Positions 43,884-51,765 of a stretch of DNA of 64,000 nucleotides are shown here, one piece after another. The notes below the pieces were generated by a model. It saw nothing but the letters and a program-made list of their open reading frames with translations, was not told the DNA's origin and made no database searches. The translations under genes were made by a program, and so were the position numbers. The DNA is taken from contig LADN01000070.1 in assembly GCA_000961585.1 (NCBI GenBank), positions 1-64,000 on the forward strand, written 5' to 3'. Within the stretch, counting starts at the first letter, position 1. Each line of letters opens with the position of its first letter. This DNA is from Peptococcaceae bacterium BRH_c4a (GTDB lineage Bacteria > Bacillota > Desulfotomaculia > Desulfotomaculales > Desulfocucumaceae).

Positions 43884-44444
43884 GCCACTAAAATGCCAAA
43901 CACTTTCCCCGATCCATTCTGAAATTCTTGAAATTATCTTATTTTTTCTCCTGAAAAATGTCATCCTGTCCACATTTAACTCTTTCCATATCTTCCTATC
44001 CGGCCTCTTCAGTTTCCAATCCTCAAAATACCACTTCTGAACCAGTTCCATTTCTTCATGTCCCAGTCTGGCAATAACCGCCTCCACTACCACCTTTTGC
44101 GCCCTGAGTCGCTCAATTTTGGCGTTAACTCTGTCCCTGCTGGTAATTCTCTTTTCTGCGTACTTTTCCGAAGAACTGACTACATCGTCCGTGCTGGGGG
44201 GGCCATCGTTTCTATATTTAGCAACCCCGACAGGAAACATATTTACCTCAATGAGTTTAAGGATGGATTCTTGATGGGCGATGGCACTGTCTATGGTTGG
44301 ATACAGAAAGAGCATTTTTTCGGTACGGCGATACCATGAATTATCGTCCCGGGAATCTCTGTTATTTTCTGCCTGATTTTTTACTTGGCTTTCTGATTGG
44401 CTCCCTGGCTGGCCCAACTTCTGCTCCTTTTCCCTGTCCTCCAT
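43863..44444 (-). CDS. ArpU/RinA-like phage transcriptional regulator
   Basis: About 193 aa. SWYRRTEKMLFLYPTID near the N-terminus and the sigma-region-4-like C-terminus (LVQKWYFEDWKLKRPDRKIWKELNVDRMTFFRRKNKI) match late-gene activators of Firmicute phages. It probably switches on the late operon starting at 38865. The ATG at 44444 after AGGAGGTGG is chosen; the frame continues upstream inside the previous gene. Confidence 0.75.
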   Translation of the reverse strand: MEDREKEQKLGQPGSQSESQVKNQAENNRDSRDDNSWYRRTEKMLFLYPTIDSAIAHQESILKLIEVNMFPVGVAKYRNDGPPSTDDVVSSSEKYAEKRITSRDRVNAKIERLRAQKVVVEAVIARLGHEEMELVQKWYFEDWKLKRPDRKIWKELNVDRMTFFRRKNKIISRISEWIGESVWHFSGKKVAQK

Positions 44445-44709
44445 TCTCCGGTGCCACCTCCTTCTTGATTGTTGCAATATCGCCAACACTAAAAGCATCC
44501 TTGGCCTCTGACTGCAATACGCCCTTATTGTCTATGGCAGTTTTAATGTATCTGCTACCCCTGGCCCAGCTATGTTCCCTTAACTGTTTCACATCCCGCC
44601 CAACAATAAATCCGCATACGCCACCGGCCACCGCAAAACCGGCCAATGTTGCCGCATATACCCAGAGGGGTATGCTGATGTTCGTGAGATTGGAAAATAT
44701 ATCGGTCAT
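44362..44709 (-). CDS. Small membrane-anchored hypothetical protein
   Basis: 115 aa with one TM helix (WVYAATLAGFAVAGGVCGFIVG) and a charged cytoplasmic tail. Overlaps both neighbours: ATGA with the RuvC-like gene and about 80 bp with the ArpU-like gene. Function unknown. Confidence 0.55.
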   Translation of the reverse strand: MTDIFSNLTNISIPLWVYAATLAGFAVAGGVCGFIVGRDVKQLREHSWARGSRYIKTAIDNKGVLQSEAKDAFSVGDIATIKKEVAPENGGQGKGAEVGPAREPIRKPSKKSGRK

Positions 44710-45308
44710 GCCTGCGCCACCCCCTTCTTTTTGGATTTCTTAGGCTTATTCTCCTTGTTATTTGCTTTCCCGCTCTTTATGGTCTCCATAACCTCTTTCT
44801 GGAAGGCAGTTAGTCCAGGAGGCTCCAATGCCAAGGCTTCTCCAATTTTGCAAAGGGCGAAGGCATCCGCCTCGTTATTGTTAGGGAACTCCTTTCCCCA
44901 TCTCTTGTATATCCCCACCGCCACCTCTTCCTTGCTGGCCGTCCCCTTGCCGGTGGCAAATTTTTTCACAGCAGTCGGCGCCACCTCAACCCATTTCAAC
45001 CCCGCCTCAGTCAGCGCCACCCGCAGCACCCCGCCCAGTTCTCCCATTTGGTGGGCCTGGTTTTGTTTACCGTAGGCGTACCCCTCGATAACTATTAACT
45101 CTGCTCCCTGGCACCATTCCAGAACCCTGTCCCGGATAGTTATTAGCCGGTCTACGCCGAAATGTTTGGTTAGGATGAGGGCTGTTTCGCAGGTGTCTAT
45201 TAATAGATTTAGGCGGCATAGGCCGGTGCCGGTTAAGCTGGCATCTATGCCGACGACCTTTATTGGTTTTGTAAGTTTATTAACTTCGTAATTATTCGCT
45301 ATTTCCAT
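44706..45308 (-). CDS. RuvC-like Holliday-junction nuclease
   Basis: About 200 aa RNase-H-fold nuclease. The first acidic residue is in VVGIDASLTGTGL, the second in LIVIEGYAYGK and the last pair in NNEADAFALCKIG. This is the RuvC layout found in Firmicute phages for resolving branched DNA before packaging. The ATG at 45308 follows GGAGGTG; a longer frame upstream lacks such a site. Confidence 0.8.
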   Translation of the reverse strand: MEIANNYEVNKLTKPIKVVGIDASLTGTGLCRLNLLIDTCETALILTKHFGVDRLITIRDRVLEWCQGAELIVIEGYAYGKQNQAHQMGELGGVLRVALTEAGLKWVEVAPTAVKKFATGKGTASKEEVAVGIYKRWGKEFPNNNEADAFALCKIGEALALEPPGLTAFQKEVMETIKSGKANNKENKPKKSKKKGVAQA

Positions 45309-45323
45309 GTTACACCTCCAAAT

Positions 45324-45352
45324 TTTTCGATATCCCCGCCCTGCAGGGCAGA
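45324..45352. repeat. 29-bp repeated element, copy 1
   Basis: Core CCGCCCTGCAGGGCA with a GCCCT/AGGGC hairpin, between the PP-loop stop and the RuvC-like start. It matches copies at 46188-46216 and 50696-50724. Confidence 0.6.
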
Positions 45353-46162
45353 CTAAAACATACATTCACAGGGCAAGTTTTCTCCCTGGAATAACCCGTC
45401 AATATTTATGCCACCCTCAATATACCTTTCCCTGAATTCCGTTAGCGTTATATATCTTCTCCCCCCCCCTGTTCTGTCTCTTAATATTGCTATATTGGGA
45501 TTAATCTGCTCCCGGAAACGCCTCTCAATATCCTCAACCTCGGCATATCTTTCAGGCCAGACACGATAAAGGGTTTTAAAATGTTCATGTCCTCCCTTGA
45601 TGCACCTACCTCCACAATTGGCATGAGTAAATCCCATTTCATACATCCTTGGGACTTTTATCCCCCAACCCTGTTCGCAGGTCCACCACATTTCATTTTT
45701 CGTTATAGGTTTATCTAATAGCGGGAACCTACATTCTACCGGGGAATACCGGGAAGTTATGTTTAGCGCCCGATGTTCCTCATCTATTCCAATGCCGAAA
45801 TATAAGATGGGTTTAACTTTTTTATTTTTCTGCTGCAACTCTTTGATGAACTTAATAGTTTGTTCAGTCTTTAAAATCAAGCTACATTTTGCGATTTGCC
45901 TTGACAGGAGAAGTCGAGTTTTAAAGAAAATCTGTTCAGGGGTACGGCCATCCTTTCGGTGCTCAAAGTTGGCATTGAGGCCAAAGTGTTTTATTGTCTG
46001 ATTTATGAAGCGGTAATTATCGCAGTCCTCCCATAGTGGATCGGTGAAAAGGGCTATGGTGTCTTCGGGTCCGTGGGTCTTTAGCAGATTTTCAAGGACG
46101 AAGGCACTTGATAGGCCGCCAGACAAAAGGACTATGTGAATTTGCTTTTTTGTGTCGGTCAC
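45353..46162 (-). CDS. PP-loop ATP pyrophosphatase family protein (PAPS-reductase-like)
   Basis: 269 aa. The N-terminal PP-loop is VLLSGGLSSAF, followed by a FTDPLWEDCDNYRF strand-helix unit typical of the PAPS reductase/adenylyl-transfer superfamily. The C-terminal half has GFTHANCGGRCIKGG and a CECMF end, so several cysteines could bind metal or sulphur. It lies in an operon with a clamp and RuvC-like nuclease, so nucleotide, tRNA or DNA modification is more likely than sulphate assimilation. The GTG start has a weak ribosome-binding site. Confidence 0.75.
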   Translation of the reverse strand: MTDTKKQIHIVLLSGGLSSAFVLENLLKTHGPEDTIALFTDPLWEDCDNYRFINQTIKHFGLNANFEHRKDGRTPEQIFFKTRLLLSRQIAKCSLILKTEQTIKFIKELQQKNKKVKPILYFGIGIDEEHRALNITSRYSPVECRFPLLDKPITKNEMWWTCEQGWGIKVPRMYEMGFTHANCGGRCIKGGHEHFKTLYRVWPERYAEVEDIERRFREQINPNIAILRDRTGGGRRYITLTEFRERYIEGGINIDGLFQGENLPCECMF

Positions 46163-46187
46163 GTTATCACCGCTTTTTGTGGATTAT

Positions 46188-46216
46188 TTTTCGGCATAAC
46201 CGCCCTCCAGGGCAAA
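46188..46216. repeat. 29-bp repeated element, copy 2
   Basis: Lies between the clamp gene stop and the PP-loop start. On the minus strand it provides GGAGGGCGGTTATG, a good ribosome-binding site and ATG for a 12-codon frame that ends over the PP-loop GTG start. Confidence 0.6.
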
Positions 46217-46217
46217 T

Positions 46218-47519
46218 TTAACTCTTCTTACCCTTACCGCTTCCCTTTTCTTGGCCCTCTTCTTCTTTTTTCTCAACCAGTCTTCCCGGCACAATTACGC
46301 ACAGCCATCCATCCCCTGAATTATTACTGCCTCCACCATCCCAACTCCCTCCACCATCCGCCGCCCTGATAACACTTGGCCCATACTGCCCAGTGAGCCC
46401 CCAAACCACCCGATCCCCGCCGGCATGCTTCAGGGCATCCGTAACCTGGCGGACATTGAATAGCGCCTCCCTGGTTTCCCCCGCCGGTATTTCCCCGCCA
46501 ACTATCTGGCAGGAAACATCCTCCTTAAACTGGCCGCTTTCCGACTGGGCGGTAATTTTAATAAATCCTTCAGGAGTGAATGTAAACTTCGGCATGGTCT
46601 TGTCTGGGAGCATCAAGGCAACCCTGTTCAGTGCCCCGACCATCTCTGCTGCCGAAAATTCCACTCTCAGGGGCGGGTTTTCCAGTTGTGACAGTAACGG
46701 CTTTAGGTCAGGGTATCGGTGAGGAAGGAGGCGACTTATCATTGTATAGCTGCCACTGTCGCTATTACTTTCCTTGGATGCCTCTCTGGACTGAATCAAT
46801 TTTGCCCTGCCTTCATCGGCATCTATCGCAATCGTTAATGCGGGTTCATCCATTCCAGAAATAAGGTTGGCCGCCCTGACCGGTAAAACTATTGAAGGCA
46901 TGCCCTCCGGGAAACTGCCTCCTGCTTCCCCCGTTAAGTCCATGGCCGCGAATCTAATTGTATCGGAGGCGGCCACCTTTCTGTCTGGGAAGTTAATGAA
47001 CACTCCGGTAAAGGCAGGGCTCACACCGGCAATGTTGCCACTATTAACCGCAAATGCCACCCTTTTGAGGTCAGTAGAAAACTGAAATTCTTCCCCCTGA
47101 ACCTCCGGCACCTGAATATAATCCTTCGCACTGTAAAGTTGATGTGTCTGAGAATTTTTGAATCCATTCCCGTAGTTAATTTTGAGGTTTAACCTCTCCG
47201 GGTGGAATTCAAAGAGCGTTTGTCCATCCGGCAACCTCAAAATGGCGTCCGCTACCTTTTTGGGGAGGACGAAGGATACCGAAGGAGATCCGGAGGGCAA
47301 TAAAGTTCCAATAGGCAACTTAACCTCCCCCACCCTAACAATGATCCACAACTCCATATCACACCCAACAAGGGTCAATCCGTCCGGGGTGAGTTGGAAT
47401 AAGATCCCCTCCAGGATGGGTATTGATGATTTTGAGGGTACGGCCTGGTTTACGGTTTTAAAGGGGGTGGCCAGGGTCCGGGCCGGGTTGGTTATTTGGA
47501 ATTGGATTGGGGTTGACAT
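46218..47519 (-). CDS. Phage DNA polymerase III beta clamp-like protein
   Basis: 433 aa. Three topologically similar domains follow the bacterial clamp pattern: TPFKTVNQAVPSKSSIPILEGILF, AAMDLTGEAGGSFPE and VAL(M)LPDKTMPKFTFTPEGFIKITA. It is longer than a host clamp (about 370 aa) owing to Gly/Asn/Ser-rich and Lys/Glu-rich tails. It would load phage replication proteins onto DNA or compete with the host clamp. No polymerase gene lies in the window. Confidence 0.85.
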   Translation of the reverse strand: MSTPIQFQITNPARTLATPFKTVNQAVPSKSSIPILEGILFQLTPDGLTLVGCDMELWIIVRVGEVKLPIGTLLPSGSPSVSFVLPKKVADAILRLPDGQTLFEFHPERLNLKINYGNGFKNSQTHQLYSAKDYIQVPEVQGEEFQFSTDLKRVAFAVNSGNIAGVSPAFTGVFINFPDRKVAASDTIRFAAMDLTGEAGGSFPEGMPSIVLPVRAANLISGMDEPALTIAIDADEGRAKLIQSREASKESNSDSGSYTMISRLLPHRYPDLKPLLSQLENPPLRVEFSAAEMVGALNRVALMLPDKTMPKFTFTPEGFIKITAQSESGQFKEDVSCQIVGGEIPAGETREALFNVRQVTDALKHAGGDRVVWGLTGQYGPSVIRAADGGGSWDGGGSNNSGDGWLCVIVPGRLVEKKEEEGQEKGSGKGKKS

Positions 47520-47965
47520 GATTCGATTTCCTCCTTTGTGAATAGAGTGGGTTGAATAGAATGACCCTCCCCTGAATATTCCGCCGCTTCCTCCAATGAA
47601 AATTCATACCCCCGCCGACTCTCCCCGGGCATGAGCCATATATCATCGGAACCGGTGCCATCGTCCCATTGGTGGCGGACCTTATAAGGTTGGCCACATG
47701 TTTTGCACTTTCTGATTGTCAGACTTTCGCTGCTGTGGGTGCAGGCGTTTTCTCTGCTCCATATTTTCTTGACCACCAGGCAGTCCCCGGGGTGGCAATT
47801 GTGGGGGATTTTTCCGGTTCCCTTGCAGTGGGGGCAGTCAATCATTATTTTGGTGGGCATTTTGGGTGACCTCCTCCCCTTTATCCAAATGTCATCAACG
47901 TGAAAATATTTTATTGATTCTTCTGCTTTAACTAAGAGGTCGAGGATTTTGGCTTCTTCTGGCAT
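47492..47965 (-). CDS. Zinc-ribbon protein (DnaJ-type cysteine pairs)
   Basis: 157 aa. Two cysteine pairs separated by about 40 residues (CPHCKGTGKIPHNCHPGDC and CKTCGQPYKVRH) resemble the DnaJ zinc domain. No J domain is present. It overlaps the clamp start by 28 bp. May be a single-strand-binding or folding factor; function unknown. Confidence 0.6.
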   Translation of the reverse strand: MPEEAKILDLLVKAEESIKYFHVDDIWIKGRRSPKMPTKIMIDCPHCKGTGKIPHNCHPGDCLVVKKIWSRENACTHSSESLTIRKCKTCGQPYKVRHQWDDGTGSDDIWLMPGESRRGYEFSLEEAAEYSGEGHSIQPTLFTKEEIESCQPQSNSK

Positions 47966-48206
47966 TTCTCAATTTACCTCCATTTCTCAAATTTCCGTCA
48001 TCCCTGATTATTTATTTGGTTGGTTACGTTATTTCCGTGGGGATGGGCAGGGGAAGGCCCCCTTAACCTTTCTTTTTCCCTTATAACCTGTGCTATCCTC
48101 CCTAAAATCCACTCAGGACAAGGAATTGCTAAACTATTTCCAATTGCTTTGTAGCAAGCCGTGTCCGATGCCCCGGGGATGTTGGTCCAATTGTCCGGGA
48201 GTCCCA

Positions 48207-48809
48207 TTAGACGCTCGCACTCGATGGGAAGTAATCTTCTGACTGCGTAACCCATAACAGGCCTGCTCTTTTTGCCTGCATGTAATGCTTCCCACAAAGC
48301 TCTTTCGAGTGTGCCAAGTCCCCACAAACTTTGCACTTCTTCCTTAGTGGGATATGGTAGGCTAGTGGATCCCCATATTTTTTGAAACGAATATAATGCT
48401 TGTTGCAAAATCCTAAACCCTTCGCTGGTTGCCCACAAATTACACAATATTTCTGCCGACTGTGCTTTAAGTTGTGACAACTCCTGCAAAGTCTCTCCAG
48501 GTTCTCCGGTTCGTTGTTCTTGTAATTGTTGTCCTTGTGGTGAACATCCATCGCATTCGGTTTGCCACACTCCACGCATGGTCCCGGCGGAATCAATGCC
48601 CTTGATCTGCTGTGGTTCGTTCCCCAGTTGTCCGACTCTGTTTTTGGTTTTCCCTTGAACCCTTCCGCCATGCACTTCTGATTGCAATATTTCCTTTTGT
48701 TGAAGTGAAACAAGCACTCCAAGTCCCCATTCGGCAAACGCTTTCGCTCCAATTTTGTCCCGCAGGTTTCGCAGTATTTTTCCGGGGTGGGCTTGATTGG
48801 CGTTGCCAT
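48207..48809 (-). CDS. HNH endonuclease-like protein nested in the methyltransferase
   Basis: 200 aa with its own GGAGGTG site seven bases before the ATG. Four or more CxxC pairs (YCETCGTKL, KYCNQKCMA, CVECGKPNAMD, CVICGQPAKG, CKVCGD) surround an HNH core, VHHKDNNYKNNEPENLERLCRSCHNLKH. It is read in another frame of the methyltransferase C-terminal part, whose own frame stays open across the whole gene and continues into motifs IX-X. So both frames seem to be coding. Confidence 0.8.
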   Translation of the reverse strand: MATPIKPTPEKYCETCGTKLERKRLPNGDLECLFHFNKRKYCNQKCMAEGFKGKPKTESDNWGTNHSRSRALIPPGPCVECGKPNAMDVHHKDNNYKNNEPENLERLCRSCHNLKHSRQKYCVICGQPAKGLGFCNKHYIRFKKYGDPLAYHIPLRKKCKVCGDLAHSKELCGKHYMQAKRAGLLWVTQSEDYFPSSASV

Positions 48810-50009
48810 CTTTTTGCACCTCCGTAATTAATCCGCCGTCACAGTCAAAATCTGTCCCAAGACCCCCGCCTCCCCGCTCCCTTGCCGGAATAGTGGGAGC
48901 AATTGATTCACAAATATATGTCGTGCTATCCGGCTTATCTGCCTTACTTGCCTGCGCTGATTGCGTGGGCTATTTCGTGCTGACCGCCGGGGCCAAAAGC
49001 TACGTGCGTAGCTCCACCTGCTCTCAGCGTCGGGCACTGTTCAATGGTTTCGCCCATGCTTCTGGTTTTCTCGCTTTGGTCGCCGTTAAAGCCAATAGCC
49101 AATTGAGCGACCGCTTGTCCACTGGCCAAGTCAAGGGTATACGACAATTCCTCCGTTATCCCCCATCCGTTACTGCTTGTCTGTGCTGTTCTTCGCACGG
49201 CGTAGGATGGTAATGGTTGGGCAACGCACGGTTGTCTCTGCCCTCCCTGCATCGTATTAAGAGTTGGACTTATACCCCCCCCCGTGAATTCTGGGGCATC
49301 CGTCTTGGCTTCTTGGTTCAAAGAGGACTGTCCCGCCTGTTCCTTCAGTGCCATCTCCAACACCGGCGGCAACTTTTTCCCTCGTTTTTCGGCCCTCCGG
49401 AGAATCCCAAGACATGCCTTCGGGCTCAAATAGTATTTCGGCGGAACATCTGTTTCTAAAATCGACGACAATGAAGATTCTACGCCTCCGTTGCGGAACT
49501 CCAAAGTGCTTGGCATCCAGGATCGTCCAAGCCAATTCTCTGTCGGATGTTCTAACCACTCCATGTTTTGCCCACTTTCCAGATCGAGGCATTGGAATGT
49601 CGGATTCCGTGAGTTCTTTGAGGACGGCAAGGAAGTCTTGTCCTTTGGAGGCAGAAAGGAGTCCAGGTACGTTTTCGAGAACAATGACTGCTGGATATGC
49701 TCCACTTGTAGCATCCCTCATTTCCCTAATAATCCTAACCAACTGAAAAAATAAACCCGATCTATTTCCTTGCAAGCCTTCTCTTTTTCCAGCCACTGAT
49801 AGGTCTTGACAAGGAAAGCCGCCCGCTATGATATCCACCGGTTCTATTTCGGCCCCATTAATATCTGTCACGCTTCCGAGGTGAACCATTTCGGGAAAGT
49901 GAGTTTTTGACACCGCTATTGGGAATGGTTCAATTTCCGATGCCCACAATGCCTTAATTCCGTGCCTACTGGCTGCTAAGGGAAAGCCAGCTATATTCCG
50001 TCAAACAGA

Positions 50010-50597
50010 CTACCCAACTTTAATTTTTGCTGTTTTAACATTGGCATCACCTGCCTTTCGCATCGCATTATGTATTTCCATGTGCTCCTTGAATGTAACA
50101 AGTTTCAGGTTTTCTATTCTGTTATCAGTTTTATTACCGTTTATATGATGAACTATTTCTGTGTCGGAATGTCCCGGCCCAAACCAATTTAAATATCTAC
50201 CTAAATACTTTTCCATAATCAACACATGCTCCATAACATAGCCACCACATTGTTTTGCTCTCGGATGCTCATGACATTTAATCAATACATAGCCCTTATC
50301 GCTTAATGTTTTACCGCCTTTCCAATATGAATTTTTGTTTCCATATTGGTTTCTAACGGCGCAACTCCTTGACTTAATGCCGTTGTTCTTCATGCATCGC
50401 CATATCGCTTTTTGTTGCACGCCTAATTTTTCAGCAACTTCTTTTTGTGTCATACCTGATTTATACATAATTTTTACCAGTTCAATATCTAACGGGGTAG
50501 ATTGCATTAATGACCTTGCTTTTCTCCACTCAGACGTACATCTTTTCTTAGCTGATTCTGACATTTTTCTTCTTGTTTCTTCTGAGAACTCTTTCAA
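50010..50597 (-). CDS. HNH homing endonuclease interrupting methyltransferase motif I
   Basis: 195 aa from TTG at 50597 with GGGAGGAG six bases upstream. N-terminal NUMOD/HTH-like region (MTQKEVAEKLGVQQKAIWR) for DNA recognition, then an HNH_3-type nuclease core MEHVLIMEKYLGR and EIVHHINGNKTDNRIENLKLV. It lies exactly between DG and IAG of motif I. With only about 14 and 15 bp between the gene and the exon-like flanks there is no room for a self-splicing intron, so it is a free-standing homing-type gene. Confidence 0.88.
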   Translation of the reverse strand: MKEFSEETRRKMSESAKKRCTSEWRKARSLMQSTPLDIELVKIMYKSGMTQKEVAEKLGVQQKAIWRCMKNNGIKSRSCAVRNQYGNKNSYWKGGKTLSDKGYVLIKCHEHPRAKQCGGYVMEHVLIMEKYLGRYLNWFGPGHSDTEIVHHINGNKTDNRIENLKLVTFKEHMEIHNAMRKAGDANVKTAKIKVG

Positions 50598-50679
50598 TCA
50601 GCACTCCTCCCGTCAAACAATGATCCCAATTTTATTTGTTGATAATCACCCACATGGCCACCTTCTTTCGGTATACCCA

Positions 50680-50892
50680 TTATATTTGTCGTGGATTTTC
50701 GGCATAACCGCCTTCCAGGGCAGACGAATCCCCTTTATTCTGGGCGGCAATAAATTTCTTCAGGTCTTCTTCCTCAATCCTTATGAGTTTTCCAATTTTG
50801 GTGGCCGGGAGTCCTTTTTTTGTCCAGCTTATTACTGTGGCGTGGCTCGTCCGGTACTTTTCTGCTATTTCTCTAACTGTAAGTACAGGCAT
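50680..50892 (-). CDS. Excisionase/MerR-type HTH protein
   Basis: About 70 aa. LTVREIAEKYRTSHATVISWTKKGLPATKIGKLIRIEEEDLKKFI is a single winged HTH of the AlpA/excisionase (HTH_17) group. The second ATG (50892) is better spaced from AAGGAAG. Its 3' end contains copy 3 of the 29-bp element, and its stop overlaps the methyltransferase ATG. Confidence 0.8.
   Translation of the reverse strand: MPVLTVREIAEKYRTSHATVISWTKKGLPATKIGKLIRIEEEDLKKFIAAQNKGDSSALEGGYAENPRQI
50696..50724. repeat. 29-bp repeated element, copy 3
   Basis: 27 of 29 bases match copy 2. Unlike the others it lies inside a coding region, the last codons of the HTH gene, just upstream of the methyltransferase start. Confidence 0.6.
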
Positions 50893-50909
50893 AAACATAC
50901 TTCCTTTCT

Positions 50910-50930
50910 GGGTATGGCATAAATATACCC
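50910..50930 (-). promoter_or_regulatory. Possible operator upstream of the HTH gene
   Basis: GGGTAT (50910-50915) and ATACCC (50925-50930) make an inverted repeat 18 bp ahead of the HTH gene, next to an AT-rich stretch (50931-51000) likely to hold its promoter. Confidence 0.45.
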
Positions 50931-51012
50931 ACTATATATTATATATGAATCTAATGAATAATCAATAGTATATTTAGTACATATTCCCTGTTAATTTTAA
51001 TATCAACTTACT

Positions 51013-51765
51013 TCACCCCACACAATCACAAAACTCCGCCAACCCAACTACAAACCCAATATCCCGCAACCCCCTCTCCGCCATCCTCACATACCCCATA
51101 ATTTCCGCCCCACACCGGTCCATCATGCCCCGGGCCTTATCCACCGCCCCCTGATCCTTTGCCCTCCCCCAGTCAAATTTAAGTCCACTGGGACCCACCG
51201 CCAGCAACCCCCCTGCCGCAATTGCCGCCTCCATGGCCTGAACAACCGGATGCCCCTGCCCTCCCTGACTTCCTGCCCCCAACTCCTTCCTGGCCGGCAA
51301 ATACATCATGTAAGTATACAGGGAAGATAAAACCTCTTGAATCCTCCTCTCGTCCCAGTTTTCATTACTTCCCGGGGTGAAGATGAACTTCTCAATCACA
51401 ACATACCCCCCAGAACCCTTTCCTGTCCCTCCTTCACCCCCCACCCCTTTAACTTTTACCTTCTTCAATTCCAACCCCAGTCCGGTCTGATAAAGAGTCT
51501 CCAGATACCCCGCTATCTCTGGGCGCATGTCTTTTGCCTGGCGGAGGAGGCGGGACCAGTTATTGCGGTCGTAGCCTTCGGCGTCGCGCTCTGGGGTGGG
51601 AGGGGGAATAGGATCACTGTCATTTCCCCTCAGGGAAGGAAACAGTGCCGACGCTAAAGGTGTTTCAGGTTCTTTGTGGACGGAGATTTTGGTATCCCCA
51701 TCTTCTCCCATATCCCTCACTACCCCGGCCAGCCATTTCTCATAGTCCATTTCTTCCGGCGCCAC
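51013..51765 (-). CDS. Hypothetical protein
   Basis: 250 aa, not recognised. The N-terminal third is acidic and Pro-rich; the middle has a Gly-rich loop (GVGGEGGTGKGSGG) that is not a proper P-loop; the C-terminal part is helical with several Cys. GTG at 51765 overlaps the stop of the DUF559 gene, so it belongs to the helicase operon and may be a replication accessory protein. Confidence 0.55.
   Translation of the reverse strand: MAPEEMDYEKWLAGVVRDMGEDGDTKISVHKEPETPLASALFPSLRGNDSDPIPPPTPERDAEGYDRNNWSRLLRQAKDMRPEIAGYLETLYQTGLGLELKKVKVKGVGGEGGTGKGSGGYVVIEKFIFTPGSNENWDERRIQEVLSSLYTYMMYLPARKELGAGSQGGQGHPVVQAMEAAIAAGGLLAVGPSGLKFDWGRAKDQGAVDKARGMMDRCGAEIMGYVRMAERGLRDIGFVVGLAEFCDCVG

Larger units (their letters stand above)
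47998..50680 (-). pseudogene. C5-cytosine DNA methyltransferase, split and frame-broken
   Basis: All motifs of a phage C5 methyltransferase can be followed but not in one frame. It starts at ATG 50680 (TAATG overlap with the HTH gene) with LGSLFDG of motif I. An HNH gene then intervenes (50597-50010). The body resumes with a second LGSLFDG at 50017 and IAGFPLAA after an extra TA. Motif IV GGFPCQDLS, ENVPG and QRRRRIF follow in the frame ending at 49257. A run of nine G (49275-49283) shifts to the frame with GGGISPTLNTMQGG (stop 48944). A second shift at about 48945 leads to KADKPDST and the terminal YAVRRLLPIECERLMGLPDNW and AIGNS motifs. As read, no complete enzyme can be made. Confidence 0.85.

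Noticed and set aside
43863-43922. Tandem repeats read as a CRISPR array
   Set aside because: The units are 11 bp with no spacers and there are no cas genes.
46393-47541. Plus-strand frames opposite the clamp gene
   Set aside because: Shadows of the well-supported clamp frame.
50010-50597. Group I or II intron holding the HNH gene
   Set aside because: Only about 14 and 15 bp lie between the gene ends and the coding flanks, far too little for a ribozyme.
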